DNA of 64,000 nt, taken from NCBI RefSeq assembly GCF_900112765.1, contig NZ_FOMZ01000003.1, positions 186,001 through 250,000 of the forward strand. The letters are read 5' to 3'. Shown here in pieces: positions 9,413-18,687 of this stretch. The position numbers and the translations under genes are program-made. This DNA comes from Actinopolyspora alba (GTDB lineage Bacteria; Actinomycetota; Actinomycetes; Mycobacteriales; Pseudonocardiaceae). The notes under the pieces are model-generated. The model was not told the origin of the DNA. It was given only the letters and a program-made list of their open reading frames with translations, and did no database searches. Every line of letters begins with the position of its first letter. The stretch's first letter is position 1.

Positions 9413-10210
9413 TCACCCTTCCCGAGGGCGGCGTGCCGACTCCCGCACGGGCGTGACGGCCGGTGAGCCGTCCGGTAACGGCAGAATCGAGACCCGCGCC
9501 GCGTAGTGCCGGTGCAGTACGTCGGTGGTCAGCACCTCCCCCGGAGCGCCCTCGGCGCTCACCCTGCCGTGCTCGAGCAGCAGCAGGTGCTCGGCGTACT
9601 GCCCCGCCATGGTCAGGTCGTGCAGTGTGGTCACCACGGTGGTGCCGCGCTCGTGACGTAGCTCGTCGACCAGGTCCAACAGCGCCTGCGCGTGTCCGAC
9701 GTCCAGTCCCGTGGTGGGTTCGTCGAGCAGCAGCACCCCGGTGCGTTGCGCCAGTGCGCGCGCCAGGACCGCGCGCTGCCGTTCGCCACCGGAAAGGTCG
9801 GACAGCACTCGCTCCGCGAGATCGAGCAGGTCGAGCCGTTCCAGCACCTCGGCGACGATGTCGAGGTCCCTGGTGCTCTCCCGTCCCAGCGGGCCGGTGT
9901 AGGGCGTGCGCCCCAGCAGCACGTAGTCGGTGACGGTCATGCCGACCGGTAGCTGCGGTAGCTGCGGGGCGTATCCGAGCAGCTTCGCCCGCTCACGCTG
10001 TCGGAGTCCGCTGACGCGGCGACCGTCCACCGTCACGGTCCCGCCGTGGTGCACCAGTCCGAGCATCGCTTTGAGCAGCGTGGACTTGCCGCTGCCGTTC
10101 GGTCCGATCACACCGAGCCAGCCGCCCGCACCGATCGCTGTCGAGATGTCCGACAGCACGGGACTGCCGCGGTATCCCGCGCTCAGCCCGTCGAGTTCCA
10201 CGAGGCTCAT
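9413..10210 (-). CDS. ABC transporter ATPase, FecE/BtuD-type importer
   Basis: The 265-residue nucleotide-binding subunit powers import of a metal chelate or cobalamin-like substrate. It has Walker A GPNGSGKST near residue 36, the Q-loop in GYAPQLPQLP, the signature LSGGERQR, Walker B VLLLDEPTTGLD and the switch His in TTLHDLTMAGQY. LLGRTPYTGPLG between the Q-loop and signature is typical of the FepC/BtuD group. The permease gene lies upstream on the same strand after a 193-base gap. That gap contains two tandem 18-base near-repeats at 10346-10382 (period 19) and no gene. The substrate cannot be named from sequence alone. Confidence 0.92.
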   Translation of the reverse strand: MSLVELDGLSAGYRGSPVLSDISTAIGAGGWLGVIGPNGSGKSTLLKAMLGLVHHGGTVTVDGRRVSGLRQRERAKLLGYAPQLPQLPVGMTVTDYVLLGRTPYTGPLGRESTRDLDIVAEVLERLDLLDLAERVLSDLSGGERQRAVLARALAQRTGVLLLDEPTTGLDVGHAQALLDLVDELRHERGTTVVTTLHDLTMAGQYAEHLLLLEHGRVSAEGAPGEVLTTDVLHRHYAARVSILPLPDGSPAVTPVRESARRPREG

Positions 10211-10345
10211 TCGAACAGCTTTCCTGATTGAGTTCCGGTTGATGTTCCGACGCTTGTCGTTCGGTACCGCCGAGTGCCTTCATCCGGGAGCCACCGCACC
10301 GCCGCTCCGTCGAGAAGGCGGGGACTGCCCGCTGTCGCGACGTTC

Positions 10346-10382
10346 CTCGTCACCGGGGTCACCCCTCGTCGCCGGGGTCACC
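10346..10382. repeat. Two tandem 18-base near-identical copies (period 19)
   Basis: CTCGTCACCGGGGTCACC and CTCGTCGCCGGGGTCACC differ at one base. They lie in the gap between the permease and ATPase genes of the importer and may be slippage products or part of an mRNA processing structure. Confidence 0.5.
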
Positions 10383-10403
10383 GCGGTTGGGCCACGACCG
10401 GGA

Positions 10404-11495
10404 TCATCGCCGTCGGCTGGTGTGCAGCAACAGCGCGAAGAAGGGCGCACCGGTGAACGCCGTGATCACCCCGATCGGCAGTTCGGCGGGGGCCATGACC
10501 GTCCGTGCCAGCATGTCCGCCCCGACGAGGAAGGCTCCGCCGAACAGCAGGGACACCGGCACGATGACCCGGTAGCTGCCGCCGAGAGCCAGCCGTACCA
10601 GATGTGGGACGACCAATCCCACGAAACCGATCAGCCCGGCCACCGACACCGCTGAGGCGGTGGCCAGCGAAGCGGCCACCAGGACCAGAGCACGCACCCT
10701 GCCAGGGCGTACCCCCAGCGCCGCCGCTTCCTCGTCACCGGTGCCCAGCAGGTCCAGCAACCGCCCGCAGGCGCACAGCACCATCGTGGCCAGGCACAAC
10801 CCGGGCACTACCGTCAGCACCTCGTGCCATCCGCTGGTGCTCAGCCTGCCCAGCAGCCACATGTAGACCCGTTGCAGCGATTCCACGCGCAGCTGTTGCA
10901 CGAAGGTCTGCGCGGCGGTGAGGAAAGCACTGACCGCCACGCCCGCCAGTACCAGCGTGGCCGTGTCCGGTCCGGCCGAGCGTCCGATCAGCCAGGTCAG
11001 CCCGACCCCGCCCAGCGCTCCGAGGAACGCGGCCACCTGCGCCAGGCCGGTACTGCCGAGAGTGACCTGCGGAACCGCCGTAACCACGACGGTCACGCTC
11101 AGTCCCGCGCCGGAGGCCGCTCCCAGCAGGTAGGGATCTGCCAGCGGATTGCGGAACACTCCCTGGAACGCCGCTCCGGAGACGGCCAGGGCGGCTCCGA
11201 CGAGGACGGCCAGTACCACCCGAGGCACGCGCAACTGCCACAGTATCGCCGCCTCACGTTCGGACAACGGCGAGACACCACCGGTGAACTGGGCGCCGAG
11301 TTCGGCGAGTACCCGTTGCCACCCCAGCTCCGCGGCCCCGGTCAGCACCGAGACCAGTACCAGTACGACGAGCGCGGCGATACCGATCAGCAGGTGACGC
11401 GGCCGCAGCCTGCTGCCGCGTGCTCGCCGGGGTCGTTGTGCGGAGGTAGCGGCAGCTTCGAACGTCCCGGCGGGCAGGGTTCGCGAATCGCGCAT
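10404..11495 (-). CDS. FecCD-family ABC transporter permease
   Basis: The 363-residue permease has the FecCD/BtuC features RVPRVVLAVLVGAALAVSGAAFQGVFRNPLADPYLLGAASGAG, then GVRPGRVRALVLVAASLATASAVSVAGLIGFVGLVVPHLVRL, and about nine to ten membrane segments. The ATG at 11495 is chosen, ten bases after the upstream lipoprotein gene; a GTG at 11537 in the same frame would overlap that gene and is possible. With the binding protein upstream and the ATPase downstream it completes a one-permease importer. Confidence 0.92.
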   Translation of the reverse strand: MRDSRTLPAGTFEAAATSAQRPRRARGSRLRPRHLLIGIAALVVLVLVSVLTGAAELGWQRVLAELGAQFTGGVSPLSEREAAILWQLRVPRVVLAVLVGAALAVSGAAFQGVFRNPLADPYLLGAASGAGLSVTVVVTAVPQVTLGSTGLAQVAAFLGALGGVGLTWLIGRSAGPDTATLVLAGVAVSAFLTAAQTFVQQLRVESLQRVYMWLLGRLSTSGWHEVLTVVPGLCLATMVLCACGRLLDLLGTGDEEAAALGVRPGRVRALVLVAASLATASAVSVAGLIGFVGLVVPHLVRLALGGSYRVIVPVSLLFGGAFLVGADMLARTVMAPAELPIGVITAFTGAPFFALLLHTSRRR

Positions 11496-11505
11496 CGGAG
11501 GAGCG

Positions 11506-12462
11506 TCAGCCCTGCCTGGTGCCGTCGATCGCTTCACTGATCGAGCGGGCGAGCTCCACCACGCGCGGCCCCCACCTGCCGGCCACGTCCTCGTTCAACT
11601 CGTAGACGTGCCCCTGCTTCACCGCGGTCAGCGTCTGCCAGCCGGGACGCTCGGTGACAGCTTTCTTGGTCACACCGGCCGTCCCGGTGTCGGCGAGAAA
11701 GATCATGTCCGGATCCGCCCGCAGGATCTTCTCCTCGGAAAGCTGGGGGAACTTGCCCCCGGCGGAGTCGGCGATGTTGTCCATCCCGAACTTCTCGTAG
11801 ACGCTGCCCACGAAGCTCTTGGACGTCGCGGTGAAGTAATCGGGACCGACCTCGTGGTAGTAGGTCAGCGGCTGTTCGAGTTCGGGAGCCTGCCGCACCA
11901 GCTTGTCGAGCTCGGAACGGACCCGCCGCACGGTGTCGGCGGCCTCCTCGTTGTGCCCGGTGGCACGCCCGAGTGCCTTCATCTGTCGGTAGGCGGCCGA
12001 GAGATCCTTCGCGGACGGGGTCAGCAGCACCGGAATGTCCAGTTCACGCAGTCCCTTGGCCAGTTCACCGGCACTGCCCGCCTGCGCGATCACGAGATCG
12101 GGGCGGTATTCCGAGACGGTGCCGGCTCCGACGTTCAGTGCGGAGATCTCCTCGCGGGGTGCCCGTTCGGGGTAGGTGGAGTACTTGTCCACGGCCACGA
12201 CCCGGTTGCCCGCCCCGATCGCGTAGAGCACCTCGGTGGCGGTGGGGCTCAACGAGACGATGCGCTTCGGCTGCTCGGGCAGCGTCACCGGTTCCTGTCC
12301 CGAAAGCTTCACCCGTACCGGAAACGCCGAAGCCCGATCGTTGCCCTGCTGGGCCGGTTCTTCGGAGGCTGGGCGCTGCGCACACGAGGTGATCCCCGCC
12401 AGGAGCGCCACCAGGGCGAGCAGCAGGGGCGTCCCGCGGCGGAATCCGGTTGTCCGACTCAT
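11506..12462 (-). CDS. ABC transporter substrate-binding lipoprotein (FepB/BtuF type)
   Basis: A 318-residue lipoprotein with a signal peptide and lipobox ending ITSC (Cys27). It is probably modified by Lgt and anchored outside the membrane. The periplasmic-binding domain has PKRIVSLSPTATEVLYAIGAGNRVVAVDKYSTYPERA, then YRPDLVIAQAGS and the helical backbone of class III binding proteins, consistent with siderophore, haem or cobalamin uptake. The ATG at 12462 has GAGGAC eight bases upstream. It is the first gene of the importer operon. Confidence 0.92.
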   Translation of the reverse strand: MSRTTGFRRGTPLLLALVALLAGITSCAQRPASEEPAQQGNDRASAFPVRVKLSGQEPVTLPEQPKRIVSLSPTATEVLYAIGAGNRVVAVDKYSTYPERAPREEISALNVGAGTVSEYRPDLVIAQAGSAGELAKGLRELDIPVLLTPSAKDLSAAYRQMKALGRATGHNEEAADTVRRVRSELDKLVRQAPELEQPLTYYHEVGPDYFTATSKSFVGSVYEKFGMDNIADSAGGKFPQLSEEKILRADPDMIFLADTGTAGVTKKAVTERPGWQTLTAVKQGHVYELNEDVAGRWGPRVVELARSISEAIDGTRQG

Positions 12463-12884
12463 GATGTCCTCGGTCTCGGTCGGTGCTCCGCGGCGCCCGC
12501 CGGGTGGGCGACGCCGCGTTCCTGCACCGGGAACGGCTGTCGTCGATGTCGTTTCGAGATGGCCCCCCGCGCGGTCCCAGGAACCCCTCTCGGAAGCGCA
12601 CGGTTGCCGTGGCCGGAGCGCACTCACGGCGGATTCCGCTCGCACGACATCACGAAAGCCGCGCCCCTGTGTTCGGGCGTGGCTTCCTGAACAGGAAAGA
12701 TACCATCCCGCTCCTGGCGAAGGCAGTATCGTCCGTTGCGTGCGGTCCCGGGAATCACCGGAGTCCGTTGTGCGGACCCCGCGAAGCGCCGTAGCGGTCC
12801 GCCACTGGTCGAGGACTCCGGTGGAAGGCGGGCCGGCCCCACCGACTGCCCGAACCCGGCAACCGGGAGCCGCCGAACGGTGTT
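12463..12884. other. 422-base intergenic region upstream of the importer
   Basis: No gene is seen. It holds the leader of the lipoprotein gene (reverse strand) and the region after the helicase stop. I compared it with the cobalamin riboswitch core and did not find the conserved box. The only distinct element is the inverted repeat at 12684-12697. Confidence 0.6.
12684..12697. promoter_or_regulatory. Inverted repeat TTCCTG-AA-CAGGAA, possible operator
   Basis: Six-base arms flank AA, about 220 bases upstream of the importer lipoprotein start. A GGTATC sequence that could serve as a -10 on the reverse strand lies just beside it. It is a candidate operator for metal or cofactor control; the spacing to the gene is long. 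Confidence 0.3.
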
Positions 12885-15179
12885 TCAGTGCTCGGGGGTT
12901 TCCAACGGGTCGGGCAGATCGCCGTGATGCACGACACTGAGCCTGGTCGTGGTACGGGTGAGCGCCACGTAGATGTCGTTGATCCCCCGGGGGGACTGTT
13001 CGAGGATGCCCGCGGGATCCGCCACGATCACGCTGTCGAACTCCAGTCCCTTGGCCTGATCGACGCTGAGGACCATCACCGGAGCTTCCAGACCTTCCGG
13101 CCGCGGCCCGACCGCGGCCCGCGGTATCAGCTCGGAGACCGCGCCTCCGAGCTCCTCGCGGCGGTCGGGTGGGCAGAGTACCGCCACGTGACCGCCGTCG
13201 ACGGCTTCGAGTTCCTCGGCGGCCAGTCGCGCGGTTCGCGCGGCGCCTTCTCCCTTCGAAGTCCGCACCAGGGACGGCTCGATGCCCGTGCTGCGCACCG
13301 AGGTCGGCACGGACAGGTCCACGTCCATCTCGGCGAGCAACGGGGTCGCCATCGACATGATCTCGCTCGGCGTCCGGTAGTTGACGGTGAGCTCCTCCAG
13401 GCGCCACCGGCGCGCCACGTACGGCCCGAGCACGTCGTGCCAGGACGAGGCACCCGCGGCCGAACCGGTCTGGGCGATGTCACCCACCACGGTCATCGAC
13501 CGGCTCGGGCAACGACGCATGATCACTCGCCACGCCATCGCCGACAGCTCCTGCGCCTCGTCGACGATCACGTGCCCGAAGGTCCAGGTGCGGTCCCCCG
13601 CCGCTCGTTCGGCCGCTGTGAGCTCACTGTTGGTGCGATTGCGCTCCGCGAGCAGGTCCGCGTCGAGTACATCGGAGACCCGCAGTCGTTCGGGATCCAT
13701 GATCTCCTCGTCCTGCTCCATGATGTGCAGCACGCCCTCGGCGTAGGCGAGCTCCTCCCGCTCCTGCCGCAGCTGTGCCTGCTGCTGCTCCGAGTCGTCC
13801 TCACCCAGCAGCTCCGCCAGCTCGTCGAGCAGCGGAGCGTCGGCGGGTGTCCACTCCGAGCCCGGTTCCCGCAGCATCGCCTGGCGCTGTGACTCGTCGA
13901 AGTACCTGCGCGCGGCTTTCTTCATGCGCTCCGGCGAGCTCAACAACTCGTCCAGCAGGGTGGTGGGTTCGATCTCCGGCCACAGCTGTTCGAGCACCTC
14001 GCACACCTGGCTGTCCGCCCGCAACTCCGCCGCGATGTCGTCGATGTCGCGCTGGTCGAGCAGATCCCGCCCCAACCGGTCGGCCACCTGCAGCGCCAGC
14101 GCCGAGAACATCTCGCGCCGGAAGATCTTCCTGGCCTCGTTGTGCGGTTTGCGTGCTCGCCGCGCCTTGGTGCGTGCCTGGCTGCAGGTGCTCTTGTCGA
14201 TGTGGAGTGGCTCGCGGTCGAAAGTCACCTCGATGTACTTGCGCGGTACCTGCTGGCGGTCCCGCACGGCGTTGTTGAGCACCGAGACCATCTCGGTGCG
14301 CCCCTTGAGCTCGGCGGCGGTGGCCGTTTCCGTCGCGGTGGCGACCACACCCGGGTACAGCTCTCCGACGGTGGACAGCAGCACACCGGTCTCGCCGAGG
14401 GAGGGCAGCACCTGGCCGATGTAGCGCAGGAAGGTCTTGTTGGGGCCCACCACCAGCACACCGCGCTTGGTCAGTTGCTGCCGGTAGGTGTAGAGCAGGT
14501 ACGCGGCTCGGTGCAGCGCCACCGCGGTCTTGCCGGTGCCGGGACCGCCCTGCACCACCAGAACGCCGTTCATGCCGCTGCGGATGATGTTGTCCTGCTC
14601 GGCCTGGATGGTCGCGACGATGTCGCCCATCTGGCCGGTACGGCGTTCGTCCAGCGCCGCCAGCAGCGTCGCCTCACCCGCGAGTCCCAGGTGGCTTCCC
14701 TGCTCGGCGGAGTCCAGGTCGAGGACCTCGTCCTCCAGGTCCGTGACCGTGCGCCTGGTGGTGCGGATGTGCCTACGCCTTATCACCCCGTCGCGGGAGG
14801 CCGCCGTGGCCAGGTAGAACGGCCGTGCGGCGGGAGCGCGCCAGTCGATCAGCAACGGCGCGTACTCGTTCTCCTCGTCGAACAGGCCGAGCCTGCCGAT
14901 GTGAAACCGTTCCTCGCTGTCGAGGTCGAGCCTGCCGAAGCACAGCCCGTTCTCCATCGCGCTGAGCTGCGAGAGCTTGTCGATGTGCATCTTGGTGGAA
15001 ATGTCACGCTCGGTACGTGCCTGGGGAGTTCCACCGGTCTCCCGCAGCGTCTCGGCCAGGCGTTTGCTGTTGTACCGCCGCAGTTCGTCGAGCTTGTCGT
15101 AGAGCATCGAGACGTACCGCTGCTCGGCGGCGACGCTGTCGGCGTGGTCAAGTTCCCGATCGGCTCGGGTTTCGGACAC
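12885..15179 (-). CDS. HelD-family UvrD-like helicase (RNA polymerase recycling factor type)
   Basis: A 764-residue superfamily-1 ATPase of the HelD type, which in actinobacteria binds RNA polymerase and releases stalled or drug-bound enzyme. An N-terminal coiled arm (AAEQRYVSMLYDKLDELRRYNSKRLAETL) precedes LLIDWRAPAARPFYLAT, Walker A VVQGGPGTGKTAVALHRAAYLLY near residue 208, GPNKTFLRYIGQVLPSLGE, VIVDEAQELSAMAWRVIMRRCP (Walker B), VNYRTPSEIM and LEFDSVIVADP..NDIYVALTRTTTRLSVVH. The GTG at 15179 is chosen for its GGTGGAG site; an ATG at 15200 is an alternative. Long bent helices between the two halves fit class II HelD. Confidence 0.88.
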   Translation of the reverse strand: MSETRADRELDHADSVAAEQRYVSMLYDKLDELRRYNSKRLAETLRETGGTPQARTERDISTKMHIDKLSQLSAMENGLCFGRLDLDSEERFHIGRLGLFDEENEYAPLLIDWRAPAARPFYLATAASRDGVIRRRHIRTTRRTVTDLEDEVLDLDSAEQGSHLGLAGEATLLAALDERRTGQMGDIVATIQAEQDNIIRSGMNGVLVVQGGPGTGKTAVALHRAAYLLYTYRQQLTKRGVLVVGPNKTFLRYIGQVLPSLGETGVLLSTVGELYPGVVATATETATAAELKGRTEMVSVLNNAVRDRQQVPRKYIEVTFDREPLHIDKSTCSQARTKARRARKPHNEARKIFRREMFSALALQVADRLGRDLLDQRDIDDIAAELRADSQVCEVLEQLWPEIEPTTLLDELLSSPERMKKAARRYFDESQRQAMLREPGSEWTPADAPLLDELAELLGEDDSEQQQAQLRQEREELAYAEGVLHIMEQDEEIMDPERLRVSDVLDADLLAERNRTNSELTAAERAAGDRTWTFGHVIVDEAQELSAMAWRVIMRRCPSRSMTVVGDIAQTGSAAGASSWHDVLGPYVARRWRLEELTVNYRTPSEIMSMATPLLAEMDVDLSVPTSVRSTGIEPSLVRTSKGEGAARTARLAAEELEAVDGGHVAVLCPPDRREELGGAVSELIPRAAVGPRPEGLEAPVMVLSVDQAKGLEFDSVIVADPAGILEQSPRGINDIYVALTRTTTRLSVVHHGDLPDPLETPEH

Positions 15180-15517
15180 GACTCCACCTCGTGCGGTCAT
15201 GCGCGTTGGAACAGGACGGGCGTGGGGTTCCGGGCGCTGCGGTGTGCTTCGCGACACCGCGGCCCGCCAACAGGCCCGACGGACGAGTGTACCCGGAAAC
15301 GGCGTGACCATCGGGCGCAGTTGATCGTGGAGCGTGCCCACCGTCGCGCCGCCGTCCGTCACCTCCGTTCCCGCCCCGGGTGGGGCGGGCGGATATTCTC
15401 GGCGCCTGGAATGTGGACGTGCCACATTCGTGCCCGGCACTGTCGTTTTCCGGCGAACTCCGGACGGAGTCGCCGAAAGTGGTGGTCGGGGCACATGTGG
15501 CTGTGAACGGAGCCGAC
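15180..15517. other. Divergent promoter region, helicase / GntR
   Basis: This 338-base region holds both start regions. I looked for the rifamycin-associated element known upstream of some actinomycete helicase genes and did not see one. It contains the 21-base inverted repeat at 15409-15429. Confidence 0.6.
15409..15429. promoter_or_regulatory. 21-base inverted repeat, likely GntR/FadR operator
   Basis: Perfect 8-base arms GAATGTGG and CCACATTC flank ACGTG. It sits 89 bases before the start of a FadR-type regulator and on the divergent side of the helicase gene. Such positions are typical of autoregulatory GntR operators. Confidence 0.6.
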
Positions 15518-16222
15518 ATGAGTGGAGGACTGCACGGGGAGATCGTCGAGATACTGGGGCGGGAGATCAGTGCGGGCGTTCATCCTCCGGGCAGCGTGCT
15601 GCGTGGTGAGGATCTCGAACAGCGTTTCGGGATCTCGCGCACCGTGGTGCGCGAAGTGGTTCGTACGTTGGCTTCGATCCGTCTCGTGGTGGGGCGGCAG
15701 CGTGTGGGCATCGTGGTTCGACCCCGCGAGGATTGGAACACCTTCGACCCGGCGCTGATTCGCTGGTTGTTGGAGACCGACCGTGCCAACCAGGTCAAGA
15801 CGCTCGTCGAACTGCGTACGGCGGTGGAGCCGGTGGCTGCCGGTGCGGCCGCCCAACGAGCCCACGCCGAGGACGTGACCGAACTGATCCGCATAGGTGA
15901 GCGGATGAACGAACTGGCCGAGGCGGGGGACCTGGAAGGTTTCCTGGAAGCCGACGTCGCCTTTCACTCACTGGTGTTGCGGGCTTCCGGAAACGAGATG
16001 TTCGCGCAGCTGCACGAGGTTGTGCGGGAAGTGCTGCGGTGGCGTACCGAGCAGGGACTGATGCCCGCACATCCCGAGCCGCTGGCCGTCGGGTTGCACG
16101 GCGAGATCGCACGGTGCATCGAGGAGGGACGGTACGGCAGGGCGGAGACGGCCATGCGTGAGCTGGTCGCCGAGGCGCTGCACGGCACGCTCAGGTTTCT
16201 GGAGTCCACCGAGGAGAAGTGA
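15518..16222 (+). CDS. GntR-family regulator, FadR subfamily
   Basis: A 234-residue repressor. The winged helix at about residues 8-75 reads EIVEILGREISAGVHPPGSVLRGEDLEQRFGISRTVVREVVRTLASIRLVVGRQRVGIVV. An all-helical FCD effector domain follows (residues 90-225) with the metal/effector residues in EADVAFHSLVLRASGNEMF and HGEIARCIEEG. FCD proteins commonly sense sugar acids or carboxylates. The ATG at 15518 is chosen; a GTG at 15503 is also possible. It converges on the LuxR-type gene with a 47-base gap. Confidence 0.9.
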   Translation: MSGGLHGEIVEILGREISAGVHPPGSVLRGEDLEQRFGISRTVVREVVRTLASIRLVVGRQRVGIVVRPREDWNTFDPALIRWLLETDRANQVKTLVELRTAVEPVAAGAAAQRAHAEDVTELIRIGERMNELAEAGDLEGFLEADVAFHSLVLRASGNEMFAQLHEVVREVLRWRTEQGLMPAHPEPLAVGLHGEIARCIEEGRYGRAETAMRELVAEALHGTLRFLESTEEK

Positions 16223-16269
16223 GCGATCACCGTCCGAGCGAACACGGTCTCGGGGTGACGAGGCCCCGC

Positions 16270-18687
16270 CTATTCCCCCTGTTCGGAACGCATTCCGGCG
16301 ACCCAGCCCGCGATCTGGGCCCGGGACGTGAAATCCAGCTTGGTCAGGATGTGCTGCACGTGCCCTTCCACGGTGCGCAGCGCGATGACCAGTTGTTCGG
16401 CGATCTCCTTGTTGGTGCGCCCCTGGGCCACCAGCTGGGCGATCTCGCGTTCCCGGCTGGTCAGCGGCATCGGGTGCACGTTCTCCCGCTGGGTCTCCCT
16501 GGAGCGCTGTTTGGTCTCCAGCGCGAAGTCGATCGCAGTGTCGTGCTGCCAGTGGTATCCCCTGTCGAAGGATTCGTCGTAGGTCTCGTCGCCCAGTGCC
16601 TCCCTGGTGGCGACCAGCTGGGCCCGGTGCTGCTCGGCGAATTCGGCGTAGAGGTTCGGGGTGGAGTGCGCGGACTCCCAGGCGCCTCCGGCCGCACCGA
16701 ACAACCTGGCCGCGCGTTTGTCGTTGCCCCGCAGGTGCGCGGCCCAGGCCAGCGTGTCCAGGCTGAACGCGATCGCGAGCCGGTTGTCCAGCCGTCGCTG
16801 CAGGTTCAGCGCTTCTTTCAACGCCGGCTCGGCCCGGTCGGGTTTGTCGGTGATCGTCTTGAGATAGCCGATCGCCCACAGCGTCCAGGAGCGCCAGTAC
16901 ACCTCACCGCGTCCGGTGGTGATCGCCAGCGCGTCGTCGAGCAGTTCGAGCCCGTCCCGCTCGTTGCCGTTGACCGCGCGTGCCACACCCAACCCGATCA
17001 GCGTGAACAGTTCCCCCTCCTTCTCGGCCCCGCGTCGGAAGACTTCCAGCGCGGTTTCGAGCAACCTGATCGCCGAGGCCGCATCGTTGTCGAACAGGGC
17101 GGCCATCCCGTAGGTGCGTGTCAGGTGCGCACGCTCCAGCGGAGCGTCGTGTCCCTCGAGCGTGGCGGTCGCGGTGTCCAGTGAGCCGCGTGCTCCCGAC
17201 ACGTCGCCGTGCAGCAGGGTGAACCAGGCGCTGGAGGCCAACGCGGCGGCCCGCTCGCGGGGCGCCTGTCGCGTCCCGGTCAGCGCCAGGGTGCGATCCA
17301 GCCAGTAGCGGGCCTCGGAGTGCGCCCCCCGCAGTTGCCAGTAACGTCCCAGCGCGGTGGCCGTTCGTAGTGCGACGGCGGGCCCGTGGGGTGCGGAGGT
17401 TCGCTCGTCCGCGTGCTGGTCCTCGGAACTCTCCTCGTCGTGCTCGGTCATCGACCGCAGCGCCGCTCGCAGGTTCGCCTGCTCCACGCGCAGCCGTCGC
17501 ACCCACTCGACCTGCTCGGCCCCCATCCATTCCGCGGCGAAGCGCCGCACCGTACTGACGTACCACTGGCGGTGCCGCGCCTCGGCCCTGGGCCGGTCAC
17601 CGGCTGCCCAAAGTTTCTCGAGGCCGTACTCGCGAAGCGTGTGCGGCAGCACGAAGCGGCTGGGCCCGTCGCCCCGCTCGCGCAGCAGGATCGACTTGTC
17701 CACCAGAGCGTGCACCAGCGAGGCCGCCCTGGACCGTTCCGCGGTGCCGTCGATCACGTACTCCGCGGCCTCCAGGTCGAAACTGCCCGAGAACACCGAC
17801 ACGTGTGCCCATGCCCTGCGCTCGGACTCGGTGCACAGGTCGTAGCTCCAGTCGATCAGTGCCCGCAGCGTCTGCTGTCGCCGCGGCGCGCCGGTGCGGC
17901 CTCCGCTGAGCAGTTCGTAGCGTTCGTCGAGCCGCTCCTCCAGCTGTCGCGGAGCCAGTGAGCGCAGTCGCACCACGGCCAGTTCTATCGCCAGCGGATT
18001 CCCGTCGAGCCGGTGACACAACCGCATCAGCACCGGGGCGTTGTCCGCGGTGACCTCGAACTCCGGTAGAACGGCGCGGGCCCGATCGAGGAACAGCCGT
18101 ACCGCCGCGTACTGTTCGTACGCCTCCGCGGCGGGTAGTTGTTCCGGGTCGGGGGTTTGCAGCGGCGGCACGATCAGCGTGCTCTCCCCGGCCGCGCCGA
18201 GCGACTGCCTGCTGGTGGCCAGTACCCGAAGTCCCGGGCACGAACGGATCAACGTGTCCACCAGTTCGGCGCAGGCCTGTACCAGGTGTTCGCAGTTGTC
18301 CAGCACAAGGAGCGCTTCGCGTTCCCTGAAGTGTTCGACCAGGTTGTCGAGTTCGGTACCCGTCGACGTTTCGGCGACGTTGAGCTGTTCGACCACGGCG
18401 GTCGCGACCAGGTCCGGATCGTGCAGCTCACCGAGCTCGACCTGCCAGGTCTTGTCCCGGAACGAACGGCTCATGTTGGCCGCGACCCGAAGCGCCAGCC
18501 GGCTCTTGCCGATACCGCCGGGACCGGTCAGGGTCACCACCCTCGACTCGGCCAGCAGCCGTTTGGTGAGTGTGATCTCGCGACGCCTGCCGACGAAGCT
18601 CGTTACTTCTGCCGGGAGATTGCCGCCGGCAGTGCGTGAGCGGGCCCGTGCGGTGGAGTCCACACCGCCGAGAATACCTCTGTTCAC
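16270..18687 (-). CDS. Large ATP-binding LuxR-family transcriptional regulator
   Basis: An 805-residue regulator. Residues 22-400 form an NB-ARC-like ATPase with FVGRRREI, Walker A TGPGGIGKSRLAL (54-66), Walker B LLVLDNCEH and NPLAIELAVVRL. A helical TPR-like repeat region spans about 400-690, and a C-terminal LuxR helix-turn-helix covers about 740-800 (LTSREREIAQLVAQGRTNKEIAEQLVIALRTVEGHVQHILTKL). The GTG start overlaps the stop of the VanZ-like gene upstream (GTGA), so the two are translationally coupled. Family members act as inducer-gated ATPase switches; the target genes are unknown. Confidence 0.88.
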   Translation of the reverse strand: MNRGILGGVDSTARARSRTAGGNLPAEVTSFVGRRREITLTKRLLAESRVVTLTGPGGIGKSRLALRVAANMSRSFRDKTWQVELGELHDPDLVATAVVEQLNVAETSTGTELDNLVEHFREREALLVLDNCEHLVQACAELVDTLIRSCPGLRVLATSRQSLGAAGESTLIVPPLQTPDPEQLPAAEAYEQYAAVRLFLDRARAVLPEFEVTADNAPVLMRLCHRLDGNPLAIELAVVRLRSLAPRQLEERLDERYELLSGGRTGAPRRQQTLRALIDWSYDLCTESERRAWAHVSVFSGSFDLEAAEYVIDGTAERSRAASLVHALVDKSILLRERGDGPSRFVLPHTLREYGLEKLWAAGDRPRAEARHRQWYVSTVRRFAAEWMGAEQVEWVRRLRVEQANLRAALRSMTEHDEESSEDQHADERTSAPHGPAVALRTATALGRYWQLRGAHSEARYWLDRTLALTGTRQAPRERAAALASSAWFTLLHGDVSGARGSLDTATATLEGHDAPLERAHLTRTYGMAALFDNDAASAIRLLETALEVFRRGAEKEGELFTLIGLGVARAVNGNERDGLELLDDALAITTGRGEVYWRSWTLWAIGYLKTITDKPDRAEPALKEALNLQRRLDNRLAIAFSLDTLAWAAHLRGNDKRAARLFGAAGGAWESAHSTPNLYAEFAEQHRAQLVATREALGDETYDESFDRGYHWQHDTAIDFALETKQRSRETQRENVHPMPLTSREREIAQLVAQGRTNKEIAEQLVIALRTVEGHVQHILTKLDFTSRAQIAGWVAGMRSEQGE

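Noticed and set aside
12463-12884. Cobalamin riboswitch before the BtuF-like importer gene
   Set aside because: I compared the reverse strand with the conserved B12 box and the core hairpins and found no match. The importer substrate therefore stays open.
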